Source: JBFHIJ01 sp041596515 (GTDB taxonomy: Bacteria > Bacteroidota > Ignavibacteria > Kapaibacteriales > UBA2268). From it: 64,000 nt of DNA. Shown piece by piece: positions 16,397-25,510 of this stretch (its first letter is position 1; every line of letters starts with the position of its first letter). The stretch spans positions 1 through 64,000 of the forward strand of contig JBFHIJ010000002.1 in assembly GCA_041596515.1 (NCBI GenBank). Reading direction: 5' to 3'. The position numbers were made by a program, and so were the translations under genes. Under the pieces are notes generated by a model. The model was not told the DNA's origin. It made no database searches and saw only the letters and a program-made list of their open reading frames with translations.

Positions 16397-18526
16397 CTAC
16401 CTTTCGGTGATCTGATTTATTAAATGTTCAAATTCTGACAGATGATTAGCCATTTTATCTAAAATAAATCTATCGCAATAAGAAATTAGGTCGTCGCTGT
16501 ATTTATTTAGAATAGCAAAATCAATTTCTTCCGCATATACCTTGAGCTTTTCGCCAAAAGACTTAATTTCACCAATCATCGGAGCATTTATTAAATTAGT
16601 AGCTTCATTCAAATAATTATCTTTTAGATGTTGAATGACTTCATCTGCATTATTGATTGAAAAATCAATAGTATCATTATTACTATTTGCCTGAATCTCT
16701 TTATTGTTATCAACAAGTTCAAAGGATAAATATTTCATTAATTCAGCAAATAAGCTATTTTTTTGTACGGGTTTGCTTACAAATCCTGCGAAACCTTCAA
16801 GTTTTATTTTTTCTACATCTGTTGTCATAGCATAAGCAGTAAGAGCTATAACCGGAATATTTTTCAAACTGGGTATTTGTTTGAGTTCTTTATTTGCAGC
16901 ATATCCATCTAAGTTAGGCATTTTTAAGTCCATCAGAATAACATCCGGAGTTTCTGTTTGTGCTTTGTCAATGACCTGGTGACCGTCTTCCGCCTGAGCT
17001 ATGGCTATCTCTGATTCTGCAAGATATTCATTAATTAGCATTCTGTTTTGCTCTACATCATCCGCTAAAATCAAAGAAGCCTTTTTGAATCTTACTCTGT
17101 CGTAATCTATATCTTCTTTTTGATTTCGATCTATAATAATATCATTATCACAAATATCAACATTATAAAATTCAATTCTAAATATACTGCCTTGATCCTT
17201 TTCGGATATTAATATAATTGTACCCCCCATCATTTCAGATAGACGTTTGGTGATTGCAAGCCCAAGTCCTGTGCCGCCATAAGCCTTAATACTCTGACCT
17301 TCTTGCTGTTTAAATGCCTCGAAAATCAAATCTTGTTGACTTTTTGGAATGCCGATACCGGAATCTTGGACTTCTATAGCGAAGTCTATTTTATGTCTTT
17401 CAGAGTGTAATTGTATAAGTTTAACATTGAAGCCAATGAAGCCTTTGCTAGTAAATTTGACAGCATTTCCCATTAAGTTAATAATAATTTGTCTCATACG
17501 AGCTTCGTCTAATGATATTAAAGGTGGCAAATCACTATCAAGTTCTTCCTTATACGAGAGACCTTTTTCTTCAACTTTAAGGCTAAATATATTTTTTACT
17601 TCTTTTGCAATATTTCTTAAGTCTACAGGCTCATAGTGTAGTTCGATCTTATCTGCTTCTATTTTAGAAAGATCAAGGATATCATTAATTAGACGTAAAA
17701 GAGTTTTGCCTGAAGAATTGACATTTTCGAGATATTCTTTACTTTTTTCATCATTACTAATTCTCTTTTTCAGTAGCTCTGTAAATCCAAGAATAGCATT
17801 CATTGGAGTTCGTATTTCATGTGACATATTAGCCACAAATTCGCTCTTAAATTTATTCGCAGAATCAGCTACGTTTTTAGCATTAATAAGCTCTTTTTCC
17901 ATTCTTTTTCTTTCAGCAATTTCTGTTTGTAGCTTAGATAGTAACTTGTTTTTCTGATCTACAGAATCTTGAAGATACTGATTATCCATAGTTAATTTTT
18001 TGAGTTTGACAAGAGTTTTTGCTCTTGCAATCAGTTCTTCTTGTTTGAATGGTTTAGATAGGTAATCATTAGCTCCTAAGTTGAAGCCTTTTATCATTTC
18101 TGATATATCGTTTAATGAAGTTAGGAAAAGCACAGGCAATTCAAAAAGAGAATACTCTTCTCTAATTTTTTCGCAGACCTGAAATCCATCCATAAAGGGC
18201 ATCATAACATCTAAGACAACTAAATCAAAATTCCTGGAATAAATTTTTGATACAGCTTCAAGACCATTTATTGCAGTCTCGATTTCAAAGTTTTGATGCT
18301 CAAGATATTTCTTTATTAGTCTAAGTGTGACAGGACTGTCGTCCACCAGTAAAATTTTCCCCTGAATTTCGTTTGGGATTTCTATAGGAATCTCAGAAGA
18401 TTTTGGAGCTTGAAACAAATCCAAAGACATCTGATCTTCTTTTTCTAACTCTTGCTCTGCAAGAGCCATTTTTAGCTGACTAATCTCATTAATCAGCTCT
18501 TCCTTGCTAATATTTTCGTAATCCAT
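16397..18526 (-). CDS. Multidomain hybrid histidine kinase
   Basis: A 709-residue cytosolic kinase. Order: an N-terminal coiled coil (1-40), receiver 1 (VVLDVMMP, D106), a coiled coil (about 180-225), HisKA with FVANMSHEIRTPMNAILG (H236), HATPase_c with NLMGNAVKFTS (N box), DSGIGIP (G1) and GTGLGLAI (G2), receiver 2 (VILMDLKMP, D533), and a C-terminal helical domain (about 620-709) that looks like a histidine phosphotransfer domain but lacks the usual H-x2-K-G. There is no input membrane domain. The gene is followed by a second kinase 9 nt away. The two receivers and missing HPt histidine suggest phosphate leaves through a partner protein. No DNA-binding regulator is encoded nearby. Confidence 0.92.
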   Translation of the reverse strand: MDYENISKEELINEISQLKMALAEQELEKEDQMSLDLFQAPKSSEIPIEIPNEIQGKILLVDDSPVTLRLIKKYLEHQNFEIETAINGLEAVSKIYSRNFDLVVLDVMMPFMDGFQVCEKIREEYSLFELPVLFLTSLNDISEMIKGFNLGANDYLSKPFKQEELIARAKTLVKLKKLTMDNQYLQDSVDQKNKLLSKLQTEIAERKRMEKELINAKNVADSANKFKSEFVANMSHEIRTPMNAILGFTELLKKRISNDEKSKEYLENVNSSGKTLLRLINDILDLSKIEADKIELHYEPVDLRNIAKEVKNIFSLKVEEKGLSYKEELDSDLPPLISLDEARMRQIIINLMGNAVKFTSKGFIGFNVKLIQLHSERHKIDFAIEVQDSGIGIPKSQQDLIFEAFKQQEGQSIKAYGGTGLGLAITKRLSEMMGGTIILISEKDQGSIFRIEFYNVDICDNDIIIDRNQKEDIDYDRVRFKKASLILADDVEQNRMLINEYLAESEIAIAQAEDGHQVIDKAQTETPDVILMDLKMPNLDGYAANKELKQIPSLKNIPVIALTAYAMTTDVEKIKLEGFAGFVSKPVQKNSLFAELMKYLSFELVDNNKEIQANSNNDTIDFSINNADEVIQHLKDNYLNEATNLINAPMIGEIKSFGEKLKVYAEEIDFAILNKYSDDLISYCDRFILDKMANHLSEFEHLINQITER

Positions 18527-18595
18527 ACCGCAGACTCCAATTTTTCCTAAGATAATAATTTCCCATTCATTTACAATGATTTATCTAGAATATTT

Positions 18596-18626
18596 TTTTC
18601 TATAGTGACGATTCTTATTATTTTTG
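18596..18626 (+). promoter_or_regulatory. Bacteroidota-type promoter of the aminotransferase operon
   Basis: TATTTTTG at 18619-18626 fits the TAnnTTTG -7 box. The -33 region, about 20 nt upstream, is a T-run rather than a clear TTG. It sits 32 nt before the ATG at 18658. Confidence 0.55.
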
Positions 18627-18657
18627 TTTAGATGTTTAAAGAAAATTGAGAAAAACA

Positions 18658-19809
18658 ATGCATAAACTAGCAGCGAAAAAGTTATCAGGTATTCCTGAGT
18701 CAATATTTTCTACCATGAGTCGACTTGCTTTTGAATATAAAGCGACGAATTTAGGACAGGGTTTTCCAGATTTTGATGGGCCGAAATGGTTACCCGATAT
18801 GGCGTATAAGGCTATGAAAGAAGGTAAAAATCAATATGCACCTTCACCGGGAATCATGTCTTTAAAACAAAATATAGCTGAAATCGATAAACAATATTAT
18901 GGTTTAGACTGGAATCCGGTAACTGAGATTACGGTTACAGCAGGTGCTACAGAGGGTTTATATTGTGCTATACATGCTTTTATAGAACCAGGCGATGAAG
19001 TTGTATTGTTTGAACCGTTTTATGATGCTTATCAGGCAGATGTAATTTTAGCAGGTGGAGTTCCTAAATATGTTACATTGAAAAAGCCTGACTTTACTTT
19101 TGATATGGAAGAGCTTAAAAATTCTATATCAACAAAAACAAAAATGATAATAGTAAATACACCTCATAATCCAACAGGTAAGATGTATTCTAGGGAAGAA
19201 CTTGAAATTATTTCTAAAATTGCAATTGAAAACGATTTGCTTGTTCTTTCTGATGAAGTTTACGAATTTCTGACTTATGGTGAAAAACAACATATTCCTC
19301 CTGCATCAATTCAAGGAATGAAAGATAGGACTATCACCATTTCATCCACCGGCAAAACATTTGGTATGACAGGCTGGAAGATTGGTTATATCTGTGCTTC
19401 GCCTGAAATAACAGAAGCAATAAGAGGCGTTCATCAGTGGACTACTTTTGCTGTTAATACTCCGGGGCAGCATGCAATGGCTTATGGTTTCTCTCAGATG
19501 CAGTCTTATTTACCTTCATTTCAAAAAGAATATAAATCCAAACGAGACTTAATGCTTGAAGAGTTAGATAAAACTCAGTTTAAAGCTCATGCTGCGTATG
19601 GCTCTTATTTTATTATGGTGGATGTTCCAGATACATTTATTGATGATGTGGATTGTGCTACTAAACTAGTCAAAGATTATGGTGTAGCAACTATTCCTCC
19701 ATCAATATTCTATGGCAAATCAGACGAAGGCAAAACAATGCTTAGATTGTGTTTTGCCAAGAAAGATGAAACTATTGTTGATGGCATAAGAAAAATGGGG
19801 CAGATATAG
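18658..19809 (+). CDS. Class I/II PLP aminotransferase (methionine/kynurenine type)
   Basis: A 383-residue fold-type I aminotransferase. The N-terminus NLGQGFPDFDGPKWL is characteristic of the kynurenine-oxoglutarate/YbdL methionine aminotransferase subgroup. NTPHNPTGK, DEVYEFLTYG and the PLP-binding lysine in SSTGKTFGMTGWKIGY (K233) are present, and the C-terminus has RLCFAKKDE. It probably transaminates methionine, aromatic amino acids or kynurenine with a 2-oxo acid; substrate cannot be fixed from sequence. The frame also opens at a TTG at 18646, but the ATG at 18658 is preferred. tadA begins right after its stop, so the genes form an operon. Confidence 0.88.
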   Translation: MHKLAAKKLSGIPESIFSTMSRLAFEYKATNLGQGFPDFDGPKWLPDMAYKAMKEGKNQYAPSPGIMSLKQNIAEIDKQYYGLDWNPVTEITVTAGATEGLYCAIHAFIEPGDEVVLFEPFYDAYQADVILAGGVPKYVTLKKPDFTFDMEELKNSISTKTKMIIVNTPHNPTGKMYSREELEIISKIAIENDLLVLSDEVYEFLTYGEKQHIPPASIQGMKDRTITISSTGKTFGMTGWKIGYICASPEITEAIRGVHQWTTFAVNTPGQHAMAYGFSQMQSYLPSFQKEYKSKRDLMLEELDKTQFKAHAAYGSYFIMVDVPDTFIDDVDCATKLVKDYGVATIPPSIFYGKSDEGKTMLRLCFAKKDETIVDGIRKMGQI

Positions 19810-19810
19810 T

Positions 19811-20287
19811 TTGCAACGCTTAGATCATACATATTTTATGGATGAAGCAATCGAAGAAGCAAAAAAATCTGTTATTACAGGTGATGTGCCAATTGGTGTC
19901 GTCATTACATTTCATAATGAAATTATTGCACGAGCTCATAATCAGGTTGAAGAACTGAAAAATCCTTTGGCACACGCAGAGATTACTGCTATTAGAAAAG
20001 CAGTAGAAAAATATGGACATAAGCATCTTATCGGATGTTCCATTTATATCACTTTAGAGCCATGTTCAATGTGTGCAGGAGCTATTGTGCTATCAAGGAT
20101 AGATAATGTATATATTGCTGCCGTAGACCCTAAAACAGGTGCCTGTGGCAGCTTATATAATATTATCAATGATGAAAGACTTAATCATCGTTGTAGTGTG
20201 GAATATGGTATAAAAGGTGAGGAGTCTTCAGCTCTAATTAAGAACTTTTTTAAACAAATAAGAGCTAAAAAGAAAAATGCAAATTGA
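19811..20287 (+). CDS. tadA: tRNA-specific adenosine deaminase
   Basis: A 158-residue zinc deaminase that converts A34 to inosine in tRNA-Arg(ACG). The zinc ligands are in HAEITAIRKA (H55, with catalytic Glu57) and LEPCSMCAGAIVLSRI (C85, C88). Length is normal. I chose the TTG at 19811, directly after the aminotransferase stop, because it supplies the family's short lead-in ending ...YFMDEAIEEA; an ATG at 19838 would trim this. It overlaps rsmI by 11 nt. A role as a guanine or cytosine deaminase is less likely given the motif and the translation-gene neighbour. Confidence 0.9.
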   Translation: MQRLDHTYFMDEAIEEAKKSVITGDVPIGVVITFHNEIIARAHNQVEELKNPLAHAEITAIRKAVEKYGHKHLIGCSIYITLEPCSMCAGAIVLSRIDNVYIAAVDPKTGACGSLYNIINDERLNHRCSVEYGIKGEESSALIKNFFKQIRAKKKNAN

Positions 20288-20963
20288 AAATGCTTTATAT
20301 ATAGTTCCTACTCCGATAGGCAATCTTGAAGATATTACCCAACGAGCGATAAATATATTTGGAAATGCGGATATAGTTGCATGTGAAGATACGAGAACGA
20401 CCGGGAAGTTGTTAAAACTGCTAAACATAACTCACAACAAGATGACAAGTCTTCACCAGCATAACGAATCCAGCAAAGCTGCTTCGTTAGTAGAAGAAAT
20501 TATAAATGGGAAGTCAGTTGCTTTGGCGAGTGATGCGGGCACTCCTGGCATATCAGATCCCGGATACAGAGTGATAACTGCTGCAATAGAAGCAGGAGTC
20601 AAAATAGTTCCTCTTCCAGGCGCTACTGCTTTTATACCGGCATTAGTCGCATCAGGCTTCCCAAATCATCATTTTACCTTCTTTGGCTTTCCGCCACAGA
20701 AAAAGGGAAGGAAGACATTTTTTGAGATGGTATGTGCTCATCCGTTTACTTCTATTTTATATGAATCACCACATAAAATAGTAAAAACATTAGATCTACT
20801 AACCGCTTCTATACCTGATAGACAAATATGCATAGCCCGAGAGATAAGCAAGGCTTTTGAGGAGTTTGTTATGGGTTCTCCTTCAGAGTGTCTGGAAGTG
20901 TTTACAAACAAGCAACCTAAAGGAGAATTTGTTATAGTTATTTCGTCACCGGAAAGCAAATAG
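20277..20963 (+). CDS. rsmI: 16S rRNA (cytidine-1402-2'-O)-methyltransferase
   Basis: A 228-residue tetrapyrrole-methylase-fold enzyme of the RsmI/YraL family that 2'-O-methylates C1402 of 16S rRNA. Hallmarks are the N-terminal LYIVPTPIGNLEDIT, CEDTRTTGKLL, LASDAGTPGISDPG (SAM pocket) and PGATAFIPALVASGF. The length is at the short end because the C-terminal extra domain of E. coli RsmI is absent, as in many Bacteroidota. It overlaps tadA by 11 nt, so the aminotransferase, tadA and rsmI form one unit. Its stop faces xseB 10 nt away. Confidence 0.94.
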   Translation: MQIENALYIVPTPIGNLEDITQRAINIFGNADIVACEDTRTTGKLLKLLNITHNKMTSLHQHNESSKAASLVEEIINGKSVALASDAGTPGISDPGYRVITAAIEAGVKIVPLPGATAFIPALVASGFPNHHFTFFGFPPQKKGRKTFFEMVCAHPFTSILYESPHKIVKTLDLLTASIPDRQICIAREISKAFEEFVMGSPSECLEVFTNKQPKGEFVIVISSPESK

Positions 20964-20979
20964 GGATACATCTCTATTT
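20958..20979. terminator. Hairpin overlapping convergent rsmI and xseB stops
   Basis: AAATAGGGA (20958-20966) pairs with TCTCTATTT (20971-20979) around a TACA loop, with one G-T wobble. It overlaps both stop codons. There is only a weak T tail, so it is a possible rather than certain bidirectional terminator. Confidence 0.4.
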
Positions 20980-21183
20980 ACTAATTTCAGTTACTTTTTG
21001 CTCTGCCTTTTCTAAGAAAGATCGGCATTCTTTTGCCAATTTCATAGCTTCTTCGTATTCAGCGATTAACTCTTCCAGTGGTTTTTCGCTGTTGTCCAAA
21101 TTTTCTACTATTTCTTCAATCCTGTCTATTTGCTCTTCAAAACTGATTTTCTTTTTAGACATTATATCACCTTTATTTGCCAT
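20974..21183 (-). CDS. xseB: Exodeoxyribonuclease VII small subunit
   Basis: A 69-residue helical protein of the XseB family that binds XseA and is needed for stable exonuclease VII, which degrades single-stranded DNA in both directions. SFEEQIDRIEEIVENL and PLEELIAEYEEAMKLA are the family core. The start may be the ATG at 21183 or at 21162 (MSKKKIS). The xseA gene lies upstream on the same strand (67 nt gap), as usual for the pair, though here xseA comes first. Confidence 0.93.
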   Translation of the reverse strand: MANKGDIMSKKKISFEEQIDRIEEIVENLDNSEKPLEELIAEYEEAMKLAKECRSFLEKAEQKVTEISK

Positions 21184-21249
21184 ATATTTTATTTGTAATT
21201 TTGCTCCATCTCTGAGAGGTGCTCAATAAAAAACTACTTATCAGGTTAG

Positions 21250-22446
21250 CTAAAACAACTGTTCCTGACCTTTGGGAGGAACAGACAACTCAATTTCTTC
21301 ATATTTTCTTACAATTTTTATTTTACTGTGCTTGTAAATTGATTCATCATTTTGGATAATATTATTTCCACTATATAACAATGCAAAACCTTTATCTAGA
21401 GGTTTCATTGGATGCAAGGAACTTCCATGTGCTTCTAATCTGTTTAGTTTATCTTTTAGAGAGGCAAGGTGAGAAGTAATACTTCTTGTCATTCTTGTCT
21501 CATTAGAATCAATACTTTGCTGGTGCATGTGTATTCTGTCAAGCATTCTATTCTTGAAACGTTCACCGGTCAAATCATTTAGTTGCTCTTTATAATTAGA
21601 TAATATTCTACTGATAGAACGTTCAGATAGTTCTTCAGCTTTATCAAGGAAATTGAAAAGCTTATCTATAGTTATTGGAGTTGCCATTTCAGCAGCGGCA
21701 GTAGGTGTAGCAGCTCTATGATCAGCTACAAAATCGGCGATAGTAAAATCAGTTTCGTGACCTACACCGCTAATTATAGGTATTTTAGAATTAAAAATAG
21801 CATTTGCTACTATTTCTGTATTAAAACACCACAAATCTTCTAATGAGCCACCACCTCTGCCAATGATTAATATATCAGCTTCAGAAGCATTTAGATTTTC
21901 AATGGCTTTTGCTATATCTTCAGCAGCTCCATCTCCTTGCACCAAAGTAGGACGGAATAAAATTTCAGCAGAAGGAAATCTTCTTTGAGTTGTTGAGAGT
22001 ATATCTTTCACAGCAGCACCAGTCGGAGAAGTAGAGACTCCTATCTTCATAGGCAAGGCAGGTATAGGTTTCTTATGAGAAACATCAAAGTAGCCCTGCT
22101 GGCTTAGCTTTTCTTTAAGAGCTTCGTATGCAAGATATAAATCTCCCTGTCCCATTGGCTGCATAGAGCTTATATCCATCTGATAACTACCCCGAGGAGG
22201 ATATACCGTTACGCTACCTGAAACAATTACTTTCATTCCGTCAGTAGGAATAAAATTCAAATTTCGTGATTTCCACATAGTGCATGCTATCTGGGCATTA
22301 CTATCCTTTATAGAAAAATATCTATGTCCGGAGCTGTGTTGTTTAAAATTAGAAATTTCACCTTCAACTTTCAGAGAAGAGAAGCCAGTCTCTAAAGTAC
22401 GTTTTATTTGGTTGGTAAGTTGACTTACCGTCAATGAATTTTGCAT
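21250..22446 (-). CDS. xseA: Exodeoxyribonuclease VII large subunit
   Basis: A 398-residue XseA, slightly short of the E. coli protein (about 456). The N-terminal OB-fold (LTNQIKRTLETGFSSLKVEG, then SGHRYFSIKDS) binds single-stranded DNA. The catalytic domain shows IGVSTSPTGAAVKDILST, IIGRGGGSLEDLWCFN, VGHETDFTIADFVADHRA and TPTAAAEMATP. A helical C-terminal region follows and ends in a conserved KGFALLY. The xseB gene lies downstream on the same strand. The shorter length comes from a reduced helical arm, common in Bacteroidota, and not from a break in a motif. Confidence 0.94.
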   Translation of the reverse strand: MQNSLTVSQLTNQIKRTLETGFSSLKVEGEISNFKQHSSGHRYFSIKDSNAQIACTMWKSRNLNFIPTDGMKVIVSGSVTVYPPRGSYQMDISSMQPMGQGDLYLAYEALKEKLSQQGYFDVSHKKPIPALPMKIGVSTSPTGAAVKDILSTTQRRFPSAEILFRPTLVQGDGAAEDIAKAIENLNASEADILIIGRGGGSLEDLWCFNTEIVANAIFNSKIPIISGVGHETDFTIADFVADHRAATPTAAAEMATPITIDKLFNFLDKAEELSERSISRILSNYKEQLNDLTGERFKNRMLDRIHMHQQSIDSNETRMTRSITSHLASLKDKLNRLEAHGSSLHPMKPLDKGFALLYSGNNIIQNDESIYKHSKIKIVRKYEEIELSVPPKGQEQLF

Positions 22447-22492
22447 ATTATGGTATTGTTAGATAAAAATATTTGAAAACAGTAGATAGTTG

Positions 22493-23479
22493 CTATTTTT
22501 TCTTGAGATTTTGCACAGCACGTTTCTTTATCATTCCACCTTTTGTATCACGTATACTATTCATAATAACAAAAGCATTTGGATCTATCTTATCCAATTC
22601 TGTTTGTAAGCGAGCTATTTCCAAGCGAGTTACTACAGTGTAGATAATGTCTTGCTTTGCGATACGTTCGCCTTCTGGAGTAAAACCTCTGGAGCCATGA
22701 TAAATAGTTACACCGTGCCCCAGTTCAGAAATAATCATTTCTCTCACTTTTTCAGAGGAATGAGAAATGATGCTAATACCTGTATATTCTTCTATTCCTT
22801 CTATCACGAAATCTACAGTTTTAGAAGCTACCATATATGTTAAAATAGCATAGAGTGCAATTTCAATCGATAAAATGTAAGCAGCCACAGAAAATATCAT
22901 GATATTGAAAATCAAAATGATATCACCTACTGTCAATCTTAATCGTTTGCTTAAAAATATGGCTAATATTTCAGTACCATCAAGGACTGCTCCACCTCTA
23001 ATAGCAAGACCAATGCCTGCTCCAAGAAAGAAGCCGCCAAATGCTGCTACGAGTAGCTTGTCGTTTGTAATTGCCGGATAGGGAACAAAGTGAACTGCCA
23101 CAGCTAAACCAATGATAGCAACTAAAGACTTGATAACAAAACCTCTTCCTATTTGGGAGTAACCCATTACTAAGAAAGGCAGATTTATTAAAATCAAAAG
23201 TATAGATAAATCTATTCCAGATACCTTGGAAGTTAGAAGAGAGATACCGGTTACTCCTCCATCAATAAAGCCATTTGGTAGTAGGAAACTACTTAGTCCG
23301 AAACCTGCTGACGCAACACCGAAGATAATAAACATATACTCTTTTATTTTATGAATATACTCAATAACTGTTTCTTTAAACAGTTCATCATAAGAGAACT
23401 GTTTTGGCGATTGCAGTTCCTTATTTTGAATAATATGTTTTACTTTCTTCGAAATAATAAATTGAAAAAATGGGTTCAT
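22493..23479 (-). CDS. YitT-family membrane protein (DUF161/DUF2179)
   Basis: A 328-residue protein with five or six membrane helices (about residues 45-220). They contain the family repeats VASAGFGLSSFLLPNGFIDG and GFFLGAGIGLAIRGGAVLDG. A soluble C-terminal DUF2179 domain (about 235-310, with SEKVREMIISELGHGVTIY and GFTPEGERIAKQDIIYTVV) follows. Such proteins are widespread, of unknown transport or receptor role; some bind nucleotides at the C-terminal domain. The N-terminal 40 residues are cytoplasmic and lysine-rich. It is monocistronic, with a TAnnTTTG box (TATATTTG at 23528-23521) about 40 nt upstream. Confidence 0.9.
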   Translation of the reverse strand: MNPFFQFIISKKVKHIIQNKELQSPKQFSYDELFKETVIEYIHKIKEYMFIIFGVASAGFGLSSFLLPNGFIDGGVTGISLLTSKVSGIDLSILLILINLPFLVMGYSQIGRGFVIKSLVAIIGLAVAVHFVPYPAITNDKLLVAAFGGFFLGAGIGLAIRGGAVLDGTEILAIFLSKRLRLTVGDIILIFNIMIFSVAAYILSIEIALYAILTYMVASKTVDFVIEGIEEYTGISIISHSSEKVREMIISELGHGVTIYHGSRGFTPEGERIAKQDIIYTVVTRLEIARLQTELDKIDPNAFVIMNSIRDTKGGMIKKRAVQNLKKK

Positions 23480-23612
23480 TTCTCACTCGTCAATTAGTTA
23501 TATTATAAAATATCGAAATACAAATATAATTATTATGATATAGACATATCACAGCTAAATATATTAGAAAAGATTTCTTCTTGCAACAAGAAAAATCAAA
23601 AATGAGGCAATA

Positions 23613-24659
23613 ATGGTTTATAGACCTAAAATACTAAAAGAAAAAGTGAATCTAAAAAGATCCATTTATCCGCTCCTTGTACTTTTTATAGTTATTATCT
23701 CAGGTACTTACGGTTATATGATGCTGGGAGTTGAACAAAATATTTCAATTATAGACGGATTATATATGACCTGGATTACTATTTCTACTATAGGTTACAC
23801 AGAAGTCATAGAGTTGGATGCTACGGGTCGAATTTTTACAATGATTATTGGTGGTTTAGGTATTGGTAGTTTATTTTATATACTAGGTGTTTTTATGGAA
23901 AATCTAGTAGCAGTGCAGTTGTTAAACTTGAGAGGTAATAAAAAATTGAAAAAGAAAATAGATCAAATGAGCAATCATATAATCGTAGTGGGCTTGGGTA
24001 GGGTAGGTAATCTGACTACTTCAGAGTTAAAAGCAAAAGGTGTGGAATGTGTAGTAATCAGTGATAAATTTAAAGAAAAAGAAAAAGATATAGTAAGCGA
24101 ACATATTTTAGCCATTGAAGGTGATGCTACTGAGGATTCAATATTGTTAGCTGCCGGCATAGAAAGAGCTAAAGGTATAATTGTAACAACAGCTAATGCC
24201 GCTACAACTCTATTTGTAGTTCTAAGTGCAAAAGAGTTAAACCCCGAAATTTTTGTAGTCGCCCGAGCAGATGAAGAGACAACCATCAGAAAACTGCAAC
24301 GAGCAGGTGCAGATAGAGTAGTTAATCCTTATTCAACCGGTGGTCAAAGACTTGCAAACTTTGTAATTAAACCGCATGTAGTAGACTTCTTAGAGTCAAG
24401 CTTTGGTTATGGAGAATATAATTTAAGTTTAGAGTCAATTGATTTACCTCCAAACTGCAAATGGTTTAATAAGTCATTGAAAGATTTGAATTTAAGAGTG
24501 GTAGCAGGGGCAAGTGTTTTAGCTGTAATTAGAGCTGAAAAGCCAATCTTAAATCCAGGTGCTAATTTTGTTATCAAAAAAAATGATAAGCTACTAGCAT
24601 TTGGGACTCAAGCTCAACTTAAAAAATTAGAAGATTTTATGACAATGGAAGAAGTATAG
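23613..24659 (+). CDS. Two-helix ion channel with RCK domains
   Basis: A 348-residue protein: two membrane helices (about 18-37 and 74-96) with a pore loop between, then a TrkA-N/RCK domain (HIIVVGLGRVG Rossmann loop, about 116-235) and a TrkA-C domain (about 255-345). This is the layout of MthK-like potassium channels gated by a cytosolic ligand. The selectivity filter is T59-I-G-Y-T (STIGYTEV), not the standard T-x-G-Y-G, so ion preference may differ. NAD(H) or Ca2+ regulation through RCK is possible but not shown. It is alone, with a long gene-free region downstream. Confidence 0.9.
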   Translation: MVYRPKILKEKVNLKRSIYPLLVLFIVIISGTYGYMMLGVEQNISIIDGLYMTWITISTIGYTEVIELDATGRIFTMIIGGLGIGSLFYILGVFMENLVAVQLLNLRGNKKLKKKIDQMSNHIIVVGLGRVGNLTTSELKAKGVECVVISDKFKEKEKDIVSEHILAIEGDATEDSILLAAGIERAKGIIVTTANAATTLFVVLSAKELNPEIFVVARADEETTIRKLQRAGADRVVNPYSTGGQRLANFVIKPHVVDFLESSFGYGEYNLSLESIDLPPNCKWFNKSLKDLNLRVVAGASVLAVIRAEKPILNPGANFVIKKNDKLLAFGTQAQLKKLEDFMTMEEV

Positions 24660-25404
24660 AAGCACATATTTATCAAAATCTATATATCTCAATAAGAATA
24701 TGAATTACATAATTAATAATAACAGCCTTAATGTATGTTAAATATTAATGTGTAATACATTGTATAGCGAAGACAAACAATGTGAATATATATGAGTAAA
24801 TTATCAATGATATTCATAATGTTGTATATATCTATAAATCAAGTACATATGTGATTGAGTGCATCGTAAATATTTTAACCGTTTTCAATTCTTGTATTTT
24901 GGGATAAACCCAAGTCAATATCTAATTAAAAGAATAAAAAGTCCGATATAATTCTGAATAAAATCAATTCTGTAACTGAAATGTTGTAAGTTTTTTCACT
25001 TCATATTGTTTTCGAGTATAAGTTCACATTTGGCTTACAAATGTTAAGAATATTATAAAAAATCAATTACACTCCAAAATTAGCTATCAATAAAGTCAAG
25101 TGTGCTCATAAGTATCTGTATTATAGGCAGTAAATAGTCGTGTTGAAGCTAAATCATTCTACTGTAAAAGAGGATATTATATAGCTATATTAACACACTA
25201 ATTGTATGTAGTTGTGACTAAATATAATATTAGTCATATCCTTATTTTTCTATTCTCCTCTCTTTCCGCAATTAATTATTGGTAATGGGAAAATCTACCT
25301 ATTGTTTATTAAAAGTCATCTGTATAAATTCCCCTTGTGCTCTAAAATTAGCGTGCATTTAGATAATGTATGATGTGAAAATAGAGCTTGTGTGTGAAAT
25401 CCGG

Positions 25405-25457
25405 AAAGATCTTATTGTGTGGAGATTATGTCCCATAGTAATCTCCGCACAGGTCTT
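25405..25457 (+). promoter_or_regulatory. Strong leader hairpin before the hydrogenase operon
   Basis: An inner 12-bp stem (25416-25427 with 25438-25449, one G-U pair) closes a 10-nt loop, TGTCCCATAG. An outer stem pairs AAAGATC with GGTCTTT across an asymmetric bulge. There is no T-tract after it, so it is not a classic terminator. It ends about 54 nt before the NuoE-like start codon and is GC-rich compared with its surroundings, so it may be a leader RNA element or protein-binding dyad. Confidence 0.5.
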
Positions 25458-25498
25458 TATCAAGAATTTTCAATCAATAAAATAAATTTTTGCTATCT

Positions 25499-25504
25499 GA
25501 GGAG
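25499..25504 (+). promoter_or_regulatory. Ribosome binding site of the NuoE-like gene
   Basis: GAGGAG lies 6 nt before the ATG at 25511. It favours that ATG over the TTG at 25490, which opens the same frame. Confidence 0.75.
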
Positions 25505-25510
25505 ATAATT

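Larger units (their letters stand above)
24660..25510. other. Long gene-free region upstream of the hydrogenase operon
   Basis: About 850 bases, very AT-rich, with no ORF I can support on either strand. It presumably holds the hydrogenase promoter and leader. Visible structure: a weak dyad AATGTAT/ATACATT (24730-24761), a second TGACTAA/TTAGTCA with an 8-nt loop (25215-25236), and a strong hairpin near the gene (25405-25457, listed separately). I found no convincing TAnnTTTG box, known riboswitch or tRNA here. Confidence 0.55.

Noticed and set aside
24660..25510. A possible cobalamin riboswitch or Rex site in the hydrogenase leader
   Set aside because: No recognisable B12-box or TTGTGAA-type dyad was found; only the unnamed hairpin stands out.
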